5,055 nt of DNA from Gammaproteobacteria bacterium (GTDB lineage Bacteria; Pseudomonadota; Gammaproteobacteria; Steroidobacterales; JABDKV01): assembly GCA_029862285.1 (NCBI GenBank), contig JAOTXR010000196.1, forward strand, positions 1-5,055, given 5' to 3'. Made by a program: the position numbers and the translations under genes. The notes under the pieces were generated by a model. That model worked only from the letters and a program-made list of their open reading frames with translations. It was not told where the DNA came from and ran no database searches. Positions 4,831 to 5,055 of this stretch are shown piece after piece. Within the stretch, counting starts at the first letter, position 1. The number at the start of each line of letters is the position of its first letter.

Positions 4831-5055
4831 ATGGCAGCGCCGAACATCACGCCCGGGCTTTTCAGTGCGCTGCCCGAAGCGGCGGCGCCACCCGCCGAAC
4901 CGGCAGGCCGGGTTGAGTTTCCTCACCTTTGGCTTTGTATTCATCTGCCGCGGCTCGCGCTGGAAGCATTACACGAACAGTTCGATGGCCCGGTGGTCGT
5001 CATTGACGGTGCAGACAGCAACAGTGTCGTTTATGTAGCCAATGAATCATTGGCT
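4831..5055 (+). CDS. imuB: ImuB, catalytically inactive Y-family polymerase-like protein, N-terminal part
   Basis: The frame opens with ATG 26 bases after imuA and stays open for 75 codons to the right edge. The diagnostic segment is LWLCIHLPRLALEAL (33-47), typical of ImuB. In active Y-family polymerases this strand carries the metal-binding aspartates (as in DinB IHVDMD); here the aligned positions are Pro40 and Leu42, consistent with ImuB lacking polymerase activity and acting as a hub linking DnaE2, ImuA and the sliding clamp. GPVVVIDG (53-60) and VVYVANESLA (66-75) continue the fold. Residues 1-30 are an Ala/Pro-rich leader not typical of the family core; a stop codon (4825-4827) just upstream leaves this ATG as the only plausible start, although no good Shine-Dalgarno precedes it. 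The clamp-binding motif and C-terminus lie outside the window. Confidence 0.9.
   Translation, partial: MAAPNITPGLFSALPEAAAPPAEPAGRVEFPHLWLCIHLPRLALEALHEQFDGPVVVIDGADSNSVVYVANESLA

Overview
The window looks like chromosomal DNA of a gammaproteobacterium of moderate GC content. The main evidence is a LexA that matches the Escherichia coli type residue for residue at its functional sites, two E. coli-type SOS boxes (CTG-N10-CAG), and an ImuA/ImuB mutagenesis cassette. Genus cannot be assigned from the sequence alone.

The left 2.9 kb is read on the minus strand. From promoter-proximal to distal it holds a PAS-GGDEF-EAL cyclic-di-GMP signalling protein (1122-2879), a small glutathione S-transferase-like protein (448-1056), and the first 110 codons of an exported YVTN-type beta-propeller protein that runs off the left edge (1-332). 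The gaps are 65 and about 115 bases. A common transcript is possible, but the functions do not obviously form a pathway.

The right 1.7 kb is read on the plus strand. It is a DNA-damage-inducible mutagenesis operon: lexA (3348-3950), imuA (4118-4804) and the start of imuB (4831 to the right edge). LexA should bind two adjacent SOS boxes at 3302-3336, the first of which contains the TATAAT promoter element, and so repress itself and probably the downstream genes. After damage, RecA-stimulated LexA self-cleavage would release ImuA and ImuB, which in other bacteria act with the polymerase DnaE2 in error-prone lesion bypass. A dnaE2 gene would be expected just beyond the right edge but is not visible.

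The divergent 468-base gap between the c-di-GMP gene and lexA holds the most unusual structure: a 262-base nested inverted repeat (3008-3269). Its outer arms are 30 bases (29 of 30 complementary) and its inner arms are a perfect 22 bases, around a 109-base core with hairpins of its own. Inner and outer arms derive from the same motif, which occurs four times in alternating orientation, so two mutually exclusive folds are possible. A diverged relative of part of the core lies in the lexA-imuA gap. It could be a non-autonomous mobile element (MITE-like), a structured RNA, or a regulatory DNA structure; the sequence alone does not decide.
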